This document shows, piece after piece, positions 34,900-46,015 of a DNA stretch of 61,657 nt. Under the pieces are notes generated by a model. The model did not search any database. It saw only the letters and a list, made by a program, of their open reading frames with translations, and was not told the origin of the DNA. Each line of letters starts with the position of its first letter. Within the stretch, counting starts at the first letter, position 1. The stretch comes from Gymnopilus junonius (taxonomy: Eukaryota; Basidiomycota; Agaricomycetes; Agaricales; Galerinaceae), in NCBI GenBank assembly GCA_015501075.1, contig JADNYJ010000214.1, forward strand, positions 1-61,657, in the 5' to 3' direction. Position numbers and translations under genes: made by a program.

Positions 34900-36243
34900 T
34901 CAGATTTCAAATATCAGGTTCGCTAGTCGTACTGTTCCCGTTTCGTCATCGGAGAGGCCTGCGTCAGTCTGAAATTGAGCACCATCATCGTCATCGTCAT
35001 AGTCGGGAACTGGCGTATAGCTGGCGTTCTCTATTTGTCCCACCTCTTCTTGTTCTCGTAAACGACCTATAATACTCGACTCCCTATCCGCATCTTCAGC
35101 AAGATAACCCGCTTCTGGTATATCCAAACCACCCCCCCTCTCTTCCTCTGCAGCCTGAGGAACCTCATATACAGACGTCCCAGATCCAGGGTTAAACCGA
35201 ACCTCACCGCTCGCACTCGCACTCGCACTCGCAATCGTAATATCCCCCGTGCTAGTGAATGGGAGTAGATAGCCGAAATTCAGTGAAGGATGGAGTTTGA
35301 CTGGGTGCGTCTTTTGTGGACTAGTGGAGGGTCCGGGTGATGATGCAGTGGTGGTGGTGGTGGTTTGAGCGTGGGGATGGGGAGGGTGGAGGTTAGACCA
35401 TGGACTGGGAGGAGCGAACCTGAACGAGGCTCTTTGGATATGAGTGGACTTGGAGGGGGTTGGGACGGGGGTGGGACTGGGAAGTTTATAGGTCTCGGAA
35501 GTGGTGGATAGTGAAGGGATGGATTATATACATGTGCTAAACTCGAAGGATCAGCGGGGTATTTAAATGATACGGGTATCGGGAGGCCTGAGGCAGGACT
35601 GGGGGCGCTGCTCCTGGGAAATTGCGCTTTGGATGAACCGTGGAGAGGCAGTTCAAAAACATGCTGGGACTGGGAATAAGGATCGTTTCTGTCCGGCGCT
35701 CGAGCATGAGCATGAGCATGAAGGTGTTTTTTGGTTCTCCTCGGTGGGTATGTGATGTTGGGATAATTCTCAATGTGAGCGGCTTTAATCTCATTCGCTG
35801 TGTCGATCCATTTCTGCTTTTCGTCTTCTGGGAGTGAATTCCAAGCACGACCTGAGATATGTGGTCATATTAGTTTGTTAGGGATACGTATCCCAAGGCC
35901 AAGGACAACCACTCTCACCTGCAGCTCCGGACAAGGTTAAATTCGGATACAAATCCCCCAACCCAGCCTTGACGAACGCCGCTCGGAATATCATGAAGCA
36001 ATTAGGAGGGCGGGTGACGGGTCTGGGTGAGGATGCGGGATCCAAGGAGATAAACTCTATGATGTGGCTTGCGAAAGGGAGTAAATATGCGTAGCGGAGG
36101 TTGTAGGGTACTTCTTTGAAAGGCGCCGCTTGATTTGGAGGAAATGGGATGTTAATGTTAAATAAGGGAGCTGCGGTGGAATAAATGGTGTGATGGGTGA
36201 TGGACGTACGAGGTTCTTTGGGAGAAGGAAGGGTCGAAGGCAT
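34900..36243 (-). CDS. HMG-box transcription factor, first copy
   Basis: Proposed exons 36210-36243, 35919-36170, 35532-35851 and 34900-35493; 399 residues. The HMG box (about 63-132) is split by an intron after SGAAG: RPPNCFMIFRAAFVKAG, then RAWNSLPEDEKQKWIDTANE, IKAAHIENYPNITYPP. HMG boxes of this MATA type bind DNA. Downstream is Pro/Ser-rich with a His-rich HLHAHAHA, an in-frame Ala-Ser repeat (35207-35232) and an acidic end (DYDDDDDGAQF). Two introns are short and uncertain: 35494-35531 (38 nt) is needed to join frames; 36171-36209 (39 nt) has good splice sites but is a multiple of three, so it could be retained. Four TTGTCGG units lie at the stop codon (34873-34900). Probably a nuclear regulator; the target is unknown. 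Confidence 0.82.
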
Positions 36244-37194
36244 AATTTACTTCTGGGGAAAGAGAGAAGGATGGTGGATGTGGAAGAAAGGATTTGAACA
36301 GGCGTTGTGGGATCAAGCTAAGGGTGTGTAAGGAAAGGAAAGGAAAGGGCCTTGGAATCGTTTTTTTTATATGGGACCCACAACGCCACAATTGACTGTG
36401 GGTGATGTTTGCTAGGAACAATTATGCAGATCGAGTTTGGTTGGATAATAGACATCCATGGCAAATGGACCTGGACACACATGTTTTTCAAGCTAAATTA
36501 CAGCAGCGTTCGCCGTCTTGTAATTTGTTATCACAAGTGACAATTAGAGGACGGACAGTTTTCCATTTTGGAAGGCAACTTTTTTCAAGGCAGCACAGCG
36601 TAAGCAGCAAATTAAAACGACCGATGTATCGTTAGATGGAAAGTATCCAGAAGTAGATAAATACCAAGAGAGAGCAGCAATTTGGCATCGACTCCCTGGT
36701 CTAGGGTCTGGACCACAGATATGATGTCATCCGCAAGTACCTATTAATAGCGTCAAGGAATTTCGCTCAAGCCCTGTATCGTACGAGTGTGCAGCTGTGG
36801 ATTTCTGATTGATACTGCAAGATGGAACTAATCCACAAGCCCGTGATATAAGATTATCAGAACAAAATTTATCAAAAAGTAGTCAAATAATGGACCATGT
36901 TGAAAGGATGGTCAAAAGTGATCGATACTTGAACTTGATGATACGCCCGAATGCACACATCCAGATAATACAAGAGGTAGCAAGCAACTATCGTTAGGGC
37001 AGTCGCTCTTGAAGTTAATGTATAAGCAAATTGACAAGAAGAAGATTTAATGTGATAAGAGCGTGCGACAGTTCGTTTTGAAGCTCAGCTCGCCTAATGT
37101 CATTGTTCTCTGTTTGATAAAATCACGACTTCCAACGTTCCTTCTGGTTCAATCTGCACTCTTTCTGCATATTCGAGTCTTAAAGCTCATTACA
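36244..37194. other. Intergenic region
   Basis: About 950 bases between the divergent HMG-box and AIG2-like genes; it should hold both promoters. A short purine-rich block follows the HMG start. No site or gene was recognised. Confidence 0.35.
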
Positions 37195-37781
37195 ATGGTG
37201 AGTTTATTTATTTTCGACGCCTTCAAGCTTCAAGTGATATCGATTTGACCATCGCGGTTGAACAGGCGAATCAGACGAATCAGCCTACTCCCCGACCATT
37301 GTTCCTGTATGGCACCCTCAGGGCCCTTCAGTTACTTGCTTGCGTTCTAACTAGTAATCCTGACGAGTTGGACCAGATCCGTCCACTTGTTCAACCCGCG
37401 ATCTTGAGAGGGTACTCCTGCGTGTCCATCGTCGGAAAGGAATTTCCAGCCCTTGTAGTTGTCTCCGACGACACAAACGAAAAATCTCTAGTCCACGTTG
37501 ACGGGCTCCTGCTACGACCACAGACTGACCTGCAGCGCCGAAAGATTCACGAGTTTATGGGAAGTGCTTTCAAAGTCATCAAAGTTGAGCCACTTGTGAT
37601 TTTAAAGAAAAAAGAACATGGTGTTCAGATTGAGGAGAAGGTCAAGGTTGACGCTGATGTGTATCTCTGTAACGGACGCTTGGAACTGGTGAAAGGAAAA
37701 CCTTGGAGTTTTACGCGTTTTGAACGAGATAATCTAGCGGGCTGGCTTGAGATTTATTCTGGGATGACGTTTTCTACGTGA
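37195..37781 (+). CDS. AIG2/gamma-glutamylcyclotransferase-like protein
   Basis: The start ATG (37195-37197) is followed immediately by a GTGAGT intron (37198-37265); the rest is one exon, 37266-37781, for 172 residues in all. The fold is recognised from the substrate-loop motif LFLYGTL near the N-terminus, PAILRGYSC, FPALVVV and VHVDGLLL, and the closing W-rich end. Family enzymes release 5-oxoproline from gamma-glutamyl peptides. The place where the family normally has the catalytic Glu (FEG or YEG) reads HEFMGSAF here, so the residue seems replaced by Met; activity is doubtful. The alternative start would be a downstream Met, but this model gives MANQTNQPTPRPLFLYGTL with proper splice sites. 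Confidence 0.8.
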
Positions 37782-38807
37782 TGCGATATCGCAGCATGCC
37801 CTTGTTGTGAAGAAGGTCACTTTGAATGATATGTTGTATCAATTGTTGTATTTTAATTTGCAAATGATCTTGGAAAACGATTACCTGCGGAGAAATATAT
37901 TTACATTGGCGAGTACGTTCCGAACATCTTCAAGGGAGGTTGTGAAAGATTCAAATTGTGGCACCATCCCTGAAAGAATGGACATGATGAAAGGTTACAG
38001 TCAAGGAGTTCTAGACTTTGTTATCTCCTTCTATGCATTAGGAATCGAATTGTGTATATGAAGTTCATGACTCGCCGGGTTTCAAGGCCAGTCGGATGGG
38101 TGATAGGAGGGTCGAATATTAATTATACTGACCCACTCTCCTTTCCTGTAATATGATATACGAAAGCGAAATTCGCGATGGTGCACAGTCGAAGAGGACC
38201 TGCGCAGAGCATGGCTGGCATGTGGTTCACGTACCGCCTTATAATGCGCAGCGTACAACCTCAGGCAACCAACTCGCTCAAACAACTGACCAACGAGTCT
38301 GGGGTCTGGGGCATGTTGCGGATAGTTGATAGTTTGCTATTATAGAGAGTACTGCCTGTACCACCCATCGTGCGGATGGCGTCAGATACCGCAGTCCTCT
38401 CACCTCGATGTTCGTTTTATTTTATGTATTCCTCTACCCACGGAGAGCGTGCTCCGAGTCGAACGCGATTAATAATAGATAAAGATCTCCTTATGTCGTT
38501 AAACCGTGAACGTACCTGGAAATGGGCTGGGGAGGATGTCGACTGCGTTGTATAGCCACAATGTCGCAATCACCCTTCGGGTGTCAAGGAGGGATTCGGT
38601 ACTGCGGGTGCCTGCCGGAAACACGACATCCGCGCTTAGAGATCTTCTAGTGCACGGTGCACGGTAGGTATAAGTACCACCCCACTGTTTTGGCGGTGGA
38701 GTCAGGATATCTCTTTACGACTCTTCGACCCTTGTAGACTTTATACTCATCTTGGTGTTGAGCGCCATAATGTCGATAAACAACGGAACAGGTAAGCGCG
38801 GGCTCCC
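37782..38807. other. Intergenic region
   Basis: About 1 kb. An 84-codon frame right after the AIG2-like gene (37807-38061) shows no motif. An upstream ATG at 38770 (MSINNGT followed by GTAAGC) could be an alternative first exon of the RTA1-like gene but gives the wrong frame. Confidence 0.35.
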
Positions 38808-40250
38808 ATGTCCGACCCCCATGATGACTCAAGTATTCACCCCTCACGCCGCGTCCCATCAGCGACTCTCTCACTGGCTCAACAATCGCCGTACAATTAT
38901 ATACCCTCTGAAGGTGTGGCGATTACGATGCTCGTTCTCTTTGGTGTCTCTACGCGTAAGTGCCCTGGCTTTGAATACCTCTGCAAGCGACGCCGTCTCA
39001 CCTTGACACATGCAACCGCAGTCGTCCACTCTGCTCAGGCCGTGAAGTACGGCGTGCTCTGGCTTGTCCCTACGGCATGCTTGTGCGGTGTGATCGAACT
39101 ACTTGGATGGGCGGGTCGGCTTTGGTCGAGTTTCTCTCCGCTGTTGTCGACGCCTTTCCAGATCGAGTGCGTGGTTGCTGATGTACTCTACTGTTTGAAT
39201 TGTTGGGCTTACTGTGCTATTGGGATGTAGGATAACGTGCACCATCGTCGCGCCTACGCCGCTGCTTGCTGCTAATTTCGTAATTTTGGGGAATGTGATC
39301 AAGCGTCTTGGGCCGGCGTATAGTCGTCTCAGTCCAAAGTGGTGTACGTCCTGTCCTTGTTCGAATCAGCTCTTTAGAGGAATGACTGATCGTTCGGTGA
39401 TCAATATAGACACCATCATATTCACCAGCTGCGTACGTGGTCATTCGTTGCGTGGTAAACGGAGGGAGAGAGGGCTTACGCAGTTTGATGATGTGTTTAG
39501 GATGTCATCTCCCTTGTTGTGCAAGGACTTGGGGGAGGTATAGCTGCTTCGGCGTCTGACCTCCAAGGAGCCAATAATGTCAGTCAAATTCCATTATCAA
39601 TGAATTTTGCTGGGATTCTGTTACTCAACTCTTTTTAGGGTGCCCATATTATGCTCGGAGGGATCGTTTTCCAGCTAGGTAACTGAGCAATCCACTTTCA
39701 CATATTCCTTCCCTGGCTGAATGAAGAAAACATCTTATCCGTAGTCGTCATCGTCCTCTATTCGATCTTGGCTGCGGAGTACTTCTTCCGGTACCACCAC
39801 GACTTTCCAATCGGGTATCGTACAGCCAACGCAGCCCCAGCAGAAAATGGAGATCGGAGAGGAGTGTTCACGTTCAAGCTAAAGGCTATGTCGTGTGCTT
39901 TGGTGTTTAGTACCACCGTGCTCTTTATCCGGTCAGTTTATACGTTTACATCCTCGGTCCTTATCATCTTATTTTTTTGTTGGTAATATTTTAGTGCCGT
40001 CTATCGGACTATCGAGCTGGCAGATGGGTGGAAAGGGAGGATCATCAGCAATCAATTGTATTTCAGTACGTTTTTTTCCTTCTCACTTCCTTGGGTATCA
40101 GCTGATGATAATCGATTTGTGATTAAAGATGTACTGGACGGCGCCATGGTCATATTGGCTATGTACACCATGAACTTCATCAATCCGGGCATTTTCCTCG
40201 CACCGCCGACGCATGTTGAGGATAAAGAGAAGGAGGTGGCCTCGCTTTAG
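38808..40250 (+). CDS. RTA1-like seven-helix membrane protein
   Basis: Nine exons (38808-38955, 39022-39166, 39231-39343, 39410-39432, 39501-39578, 39639-39678, 39745-39931, 39995-40065, 40129-40250), all GT-AG and in phase. Family landmarks occur in order: YIPSEGVAITMLVLFG, WLVPTACLCGVIELLGWAGR, TCTIVAPTPLLAANFVI, RLGPAYSRLSPKWYTIIF, DVISLVVQGLGGG, GAHIMLGGIVFQ, RTIELADGWKG, DGAMVILAMYTMNFINPG. RTA1-family proteins are fungal plasma-membrane proteins linked in yeast to resistance against toxic lipids or sterol-targeting compounds and to phytosphingosine handling; the substrate here is unknown. The start at 38808 opens the frame with a short hydrophilic N-terminus. The C-terminus is short and charged (EDKEKEVASL). 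Confidence 0.93.
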
Positions 40251-40985
40251 AAATTTAGATGTCGACACTTTGGAGATGATTTTTTTGAAGTCGAAAACTT
40301 GGGCTTGGAGCTTGAAACGATGTTGGGAATTTGCCTCGTTACTTGCGCCCCCCTAGGACATTTATTACGGACTTTACTACTACTACTACTGCCGTTCGTT
40401 ATGAGTTGTTGAATTTCTGGTAGTGTAGATTGAGATTTAGCAATTTGATATACGTTGATGCAAGGAAAATGAGCAGGGAAGTCTTTTAAATAGGTAGGGT
40501 GAAATGGAAATACTCTAGATAGATAGCGTTGAGCGTTTGTTTAAGAAAGAAAACAGGAATCCGACGGAAGAAAGGACGGAACTGCCGCACACCAGAATCG
40601 GAAAGCTCCATCCGGGCTATACACCCCTTGAATGTAGATTTGGGAATGTGCCTGTCACGACCCAAGGGCGTTAAACAGGCTGGGTAACCTCCATGAAGGG
40701 ATAAAGTTCAAGACGTTAGGAGAAAGGCAAAATTATACTCTGACGTGATGGTAAATGACTACTGTGACGGAAATTCATCTCATTACGTAACATAACTAGT
40801 CGATTTTTCTTTCTCCGACTCGACCTCTACTTACCGTACTCCCTTCCCAGTCCAACGTTCCACAGTTCGACTAAGTACATAATGTTGCTTGTTTTCTAAT
40901 GCGAGATTTATGGTCACCGTCCGTCACCAGCTTCGAGGACTGCAACCATCGACTCTTAATTCTCGACTATAGTCTATCAAGGGCT

Positions 40986-41634
40986 TGACACTGCTGGCAA
41001 CAGGTTATTTAAGTAGACTAAAAATGATTAAAAAAATAAATTAAACATGTTTACATGTTTTCGACCATTTTTCGAGTTCTTGAATCTATTAAAAATAATA
41101 TATTTTAATTCTGAAAAAATATAATACAGATTCTACCTGTATTATAAAGTTCTTAGCCCCACAGAATCTAAAGTTTACATCGTGTTTTTGTATAGACAAA
41201 AGATTTTGTTAAATTTTACATTCACAATTTCTTTTGTTGTCTCATAAATGATAAATTTAGCAAGAATTTTTGTTGTTGGATAAACAAAAAGAACAATGTT
41301 TCGCACCCAAACTGAATTGAAAATATTTTTAACTTATTTTAAAGGGACCAAAACTTGTCTTAAATACTACAATTGACAACGAGAACAATAAAACAATAAA
41401 GTCTACCTTTCTGTCACCATTTTTGATCAGAAAAATTTAGCACAAGTATTGCATTTAATAGGCCTATAAATATGCTAAAAATGAAGTGTTTGACAAAAGA
41501 ATTTCTGTACCAGCAATTGTTGAGTTGAAAATAGATTTTATGTGATGGAAAAGCAGACCAAGAACATAAACATGTTTAATTTATTTTCTTAATCATTTTT
41601 GGTCAACTTAAATAACCTGTTGCCAGCAGTGTGA
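40986..41634. mobile_element. CACTA-like non-autonomous transposon (MITE), TGA target duplication
   Basis: TGA at 40986-40988 and 41632-41634 flank a 643-base element (40989-41631) with terminal inverted repeats of about 65-70 bases. Both ends start CACTGCTGGCAACAGGTTAT and continue TTAAGT, AAAATGATTAA, AAATAAATTAAACATGTTTA with few mismatches. A CACTG terminus with a 3-bp duplication fits the CACTA/EnSpm superfamily. The interior is strongly AT-rich with no meaningful open frame, so it cannot move by itself. Confidence 0.8.
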
Positions 41635-44284
41635 GTCATTCAACTCGCATTGTCGAGCCAGTCCTGCCTATCTACCCACCTACCGAGGCACCCGGCGCTG
41701 TACACTGAAAGTATGGAGCTCAGGAGCCAAAAAGTGAGTCTAGGTTTTAACTTTCCTTGGTGCTTTTTTTTGACTGATTTTTTTTACGTCCAGACTCGGC
41801 AGTAGGGCTTCCATTTGCAATTGAAGAAGTTGGAAGAAGAGTACATCTTCATTGTGACCGCAATCGCACGCCTTAGCCTCCAATCTTACCTAACAAGCCT
41901 ATGCATGATTGTTTACAATCGAAAGGAAGGAGTTAAAGGTGAGGGTGAAAGTGAGTGACTGTGAGTCTCGCTTGTAGCTTTTTCGAACCGCTGAAGTCTT
42001 AAGGCCATAGTATCTAGTCACTAGGCTCAGCCCTGGTCGCTTCCAATTGATCTTCACGCGTGACTGTATCACGGTGGTATATGTGCACTCTTCTAGATGG
42101 ATAAGAGGTCAGAACGGAATGTGGAATTTTGGACCATTCTTCTCAGTGATATTGTGCGTGGGTAGCTGCTTCATTCGTTTTCTTAGAATTTCACTGTAAT
42201 TGTCGGGTTACTAACGCCGTATCTGTGCAGGACGACTCTACTGACAAAACGACCGGTCCAAGTTTCCTCCAGAGGGGACTAGTACACTTCTTAGAGCTGA
42301 ACAGCGTGACCTACACGTCCTGCCACGCTCCAGCCATTGTTCACTGGTCAAACTCGAACGTTGTTTGGATTTGAAGAAGGAGTCACTGCTACCTCTTGAT
42401 CTAGACATTCTCTCCTTCCGGTGCGGGATTCGTGTGGCCTTCTTCGCTGCAACTCTGCCTCTGGTGCCTCCTACACGTCTGTCTCTGCCTCCACTTCCAC
42501 CCCCTTCAACTTCGAACCCTGATTCCCATTATGATCCTCGCCACCCTTTCCCGTTTCCATTTGTCTCTGCACGCTTTCCATCTACCGTCACCACACTTTC
42601 CACCACCACGATCTCGAGGTTGGCTACTAGAAGCGGCGCTCTACTCGCCAGCTGGTCCGGACTGTGACCGTGGTGGTGTGTGGACTGCGGGTTATGGATT
42701 ACGGATTGCGGACTGTGGAAGAGCACTCCCCCCTCCCTTTCTCCTGGAGTGTGGAAACTACATATGTCGAGTTGCTTGCGCGGCGACGCGCTAGTGGGCA
42801 CTATAGGCTGTTAGTTGAGCTGATGGATGTGGGTATGGTGATGGTGAGATGCGGTTGGGGACGGCGGGATGCAAGTAGGGTAGGATGCGAAGAGGTCGTT
42901 GAGGTGTAAATATTGCTGTGCGGAGGAATACGGTAGGAACTAGAAGGCCGCAGTCATGCAGCGGATAGAGTGGCAACTATTCTCCGAGTCGGACTGCTGC
43001 TGATGCTACCACGTGCAATTTCAACCTTCCAGTCGGGGATTGGACGCTGGAAGTTGTAGGGGCCTGCGTAATGAGGTAGTTGTGAAGTCGAATTTGGGAG
43101 GTGGAGGTGGTGATGGGAGGTGGGAGGTGGGAGGTAGACATTGGGCGCGTTGCCTTGGCCGTGAATTATTGATGGCGGCGGAGCAGCTTTTTGGTCTGAA
43201 GCTTACGCTCTACAACCCCCAGTATCACCCCAGCCACACGTCACGACATTCGTCTGATACACTGTTGCGACTCGACAGAAACTTTCAAATACTTTCAGGC
43301 TCTTCCTGGGAACTCGGCGCGTCGCGTTCAGCTCATAACCCATCATCTTGAAATTAGGAAGCTTAAAATTTAATCTGCGACTTTGATAGTGGAAGTGGGA
43401 GATATGGGCTGTCTTTACGGGAGGGGGAGCATGATGGATGGTGTCGACAGGATATGGCGCGCTCCAGAAGTCAAGGAAGCAAAGGGCTGGAGATTCAACA
43501 AAAAAATATATTCCAGGAGGAGTGTATGTGATTTGTCAGGCGTCACATGGACGTATTGGACTGGTTCTGTTGAACTCATCTTCAGTCTCCAGACTTCAAT
43601 TCCCGTATCAATATCCATCAATTATGTGCTACTTCTTGTCTTTCTCCGCTCTCCGTTCTTCCATTATCGCATTTTTATTTTCCCTGACGATTGGCTCAAT
43701 GCTGATTCATCCTTTTCTGTCCTTCTGTACTGGAGATGGACGACATACCCCGGTCACGCGTATCCTCGAGTCTTTTTTCCAACTCCTTTGTTCTGTTGAC
43801 ACAAGGCTCAAGCTCAAGCCCAATACCTGGACCTGCCGTACACCGCCAACCCCCCTAGCAATTAATAACTCTTCCGCGTCAATCGTCGGCGCCACCAGTC
43901 CGCGCTAGACAGCTAGGACAGATTCCTGCGTAAGGACTACGCTGCTGTTACTGCGAGAATATCTCCCTCCCAGCTTGACTCGGTCTCGATCGTTCCACGA
44001 GCTGTCAAATCCGCGATGGCATGTTTAGCCGTCCGACGCGTAGCACGGTTATGCATCACGTGCCTTGGGCTGACCTACGCTTTGGGACTGTATGATTATG
44101 CTGCCTGACGCAGTGAGTTTATCACCAATCCCTGCCCCTCCCTGTTATGTAATCGCAAGCATCCGATTTTTATTCACAGCTATAGCTACGAATGTACTAC
44201 TAACTTTGGGCTAATTTTACTGTTCGCCCCTGGGACGGTTTTGCTTTATTGGGATGAAAGGAGCTGTGGCAAAATTCCGAATGG

Positions 44285-44291
44285 TATAAAA
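44285..44291 (+). promoter_or_regulatory. TATA box upstream of the F-box pseudogene
   Basis: TATAAAA 106 bases before the ATG at 44397, followed by a pyrimidine-rich stretch. Confidence 0.5.
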
Positions 44292-44396
44292 TCGATGGGT
44301 GGGTGGCACGGTTCCATATCATTTTTCAATCTCTGCCACTCTCATTTACTTTTTTCTTCCTTCCCCAATTCATTATTCTTCATTCAGCTCCCAGAC

Positions 44397-45714
44397 ATGC
44401 AGGACACGTCAATTATCAACTCGAAGATGCCAATCGGAGTCTTCACGCTCATTTTCAAAGAAGTTCACGCCGCGCAGGTCGCAGATTTCAATGCACGAGG
44501 CGTAGATGTCAGCCTTGGTGTAGTACGATTCCCTACCTTTTTTCCTTACTCTCTCGCCGCTGTATGTCAACGCTGGGAGGACATCCTTTCAAATACGGCC
44601 GAGTTTTGGAAGCACGTTCTGCTATTTCTCGACATGGTTGGTGGCACGAACGTCAAGAAGGCCCGTGCATACCTTGAGTGGTCTAATGAATTTCCGATTT
44701 GCGTCTTCATTACTCGTTTGAGAACAAGACTGTCTCTCTGTTCATGGAGGCGCTGATGCAGAAGCCTCATTTCCTGCGATGTAAAATCCTGCATATTGAT
44801 GCCACCGTCAGCACCACACCTCCTTTACTCCCACGGTATTTGCCAGAAGAAGCTGGCCTCCTTCGACGTCTTTCCTTGCAATGTGTAGTCGACACATATT
44901 CCAACAGCCCGTATTAGATTTCGCAAATATTCCTCCGGATAAACCTCTGTTCGAATTCAAACCTCGCCTGACACACTTGACCATTGACGGGAGAAATATC
45001 TATTATATGTTCAACTACAACGACAGCTGGGAATTCGAGCTTCCGGACCTCCGTTGGCTGAAAATTTCCCATTGCAATCCTATAGACTGCAGCAAACCTT
45101 ATCATCCGTACAAACGAAAATGCGGTGCATCACGAATGCGGCGATTGTGAGATCTCCTTGTACGACGTTCTTGATAAACTTCGCCATTGCCAACAGCTTA
45201 TCCACCTTACCCTTCACTCGGTCTGGTTCACGATTGATGACGATGAGGAGCATGTGGGTGCTGAGCACGATTTATTTGGTCTGGAGTCGTTGACCATGAT
45301 CGAGATGGACGCAGACATCATGCGTGAGTTCTTTAGAGTCGTTGTGCAGGACAAGACGCTCACTTTTCTGGGTGTCACGGTCTAAACGATATATACATCG
45401 ATAAATGCCAATCGAACCTGAAATTGGTCGATGATTCTTTTTACAATACCACACTTCAGCTTCTTAATATCCAAGATCCCTCTTTTGACTTGGTCGACTT
45501 CGTCAAATGCTGGCGTTGCGATACCTTGACCATCGCCCACTGTTCTACTTTCTCGGACGCATTTTTCGAGGCGATGATCATCCAGAACGGTAAGGGGCAG
45601 GTCCTACTTCCCTTGGGGAGATTGTCTGACCCAGCTCTATTTGCACTTCCCCGACGTACATCCAGTGGTAGAGAGACATACTTTCTTTCTGTCATGATCC
45701 ATTCGATTATTTGA
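44397..45714 (+). pseudogene. F-box / leucine-rich protein, multiply frameshifted
   Basis: Starts MQDTSIINSKMPIGVFTLIF, followed by PYSLAAVCQRWEDILSNTAE and FWKHVLLFLD, the pattern of agaric F-box proteins that recruit substrates to SCF ubiquitin ligases. The homology then continues through four frame changes: near 44715 (ENKTVSLFMEALMQKPHF), near 44910 (VLDFANIPPDKPLFEFKP), near 45115 (NAVHHECGDCEISLYDVL) and near 45385 (LKLVDDSFYNTTLQLLNIQ). Leucine-rich character (LTHLTIDGRN, LIHLTLHSVWF) is kept. Introns could not explain the shifts. The promoter TATA is intact, so decay seems recent, unless the assembly contains many indels here. Confidence 0.75.
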
Positions 45715-46015
45715 CCCAATCGCAATCGGCACCGTATCCACGTTCAACTCATTCCGAGCGATAGGAAGACCTTGCAACTCAATAGCATCACCTATAAGCG
45801 TTTCGTTTCCATGAACCCTTGGTACAGTATGCTGCAAAAGATCAGGTATCTGTTCGCAAATAAAAATACAAAATTCGATCGTTGTAGGACCCGAGAACCA
45901 GGCGAAATGAGGTCGGATTTCGACGAATAGGCAATGGCGATTAAAGATCTGGCCTTGAGATTGAGGTGCTACTTTCGAATGCTCGTTATCTGACCGTTCT
46001 GTTCCCGATTTTTCG

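Larger units (their letters stand above)
40251..44396. other. Gene-free region with a CACTA-like MITE
   Basis: About 4.1 kb. The element at 40986-41634 is the only clear feature. Frames at 42365-42800 and 43383-43908 are open but show no domain, with low-complexity Ser/Pro/Thr or GGT-rich composition. A TATA box for the F-box pseudogene lies at 44285-44291. Confidence 0.4.

Noticed and set aside
35537..35848. 103-codon minus-strand frame inside the first HMG-box gene
   Set aside because: Out of phase with the HMG box, which reads through the same DNA in another frame.
38752..39006. Alternative frame and start (MSINNGT at 38770) for the RTA1-like gene
   Set aside because: It does not join the conserved frame; the ATG at 38808 reads directly into the family motifs.
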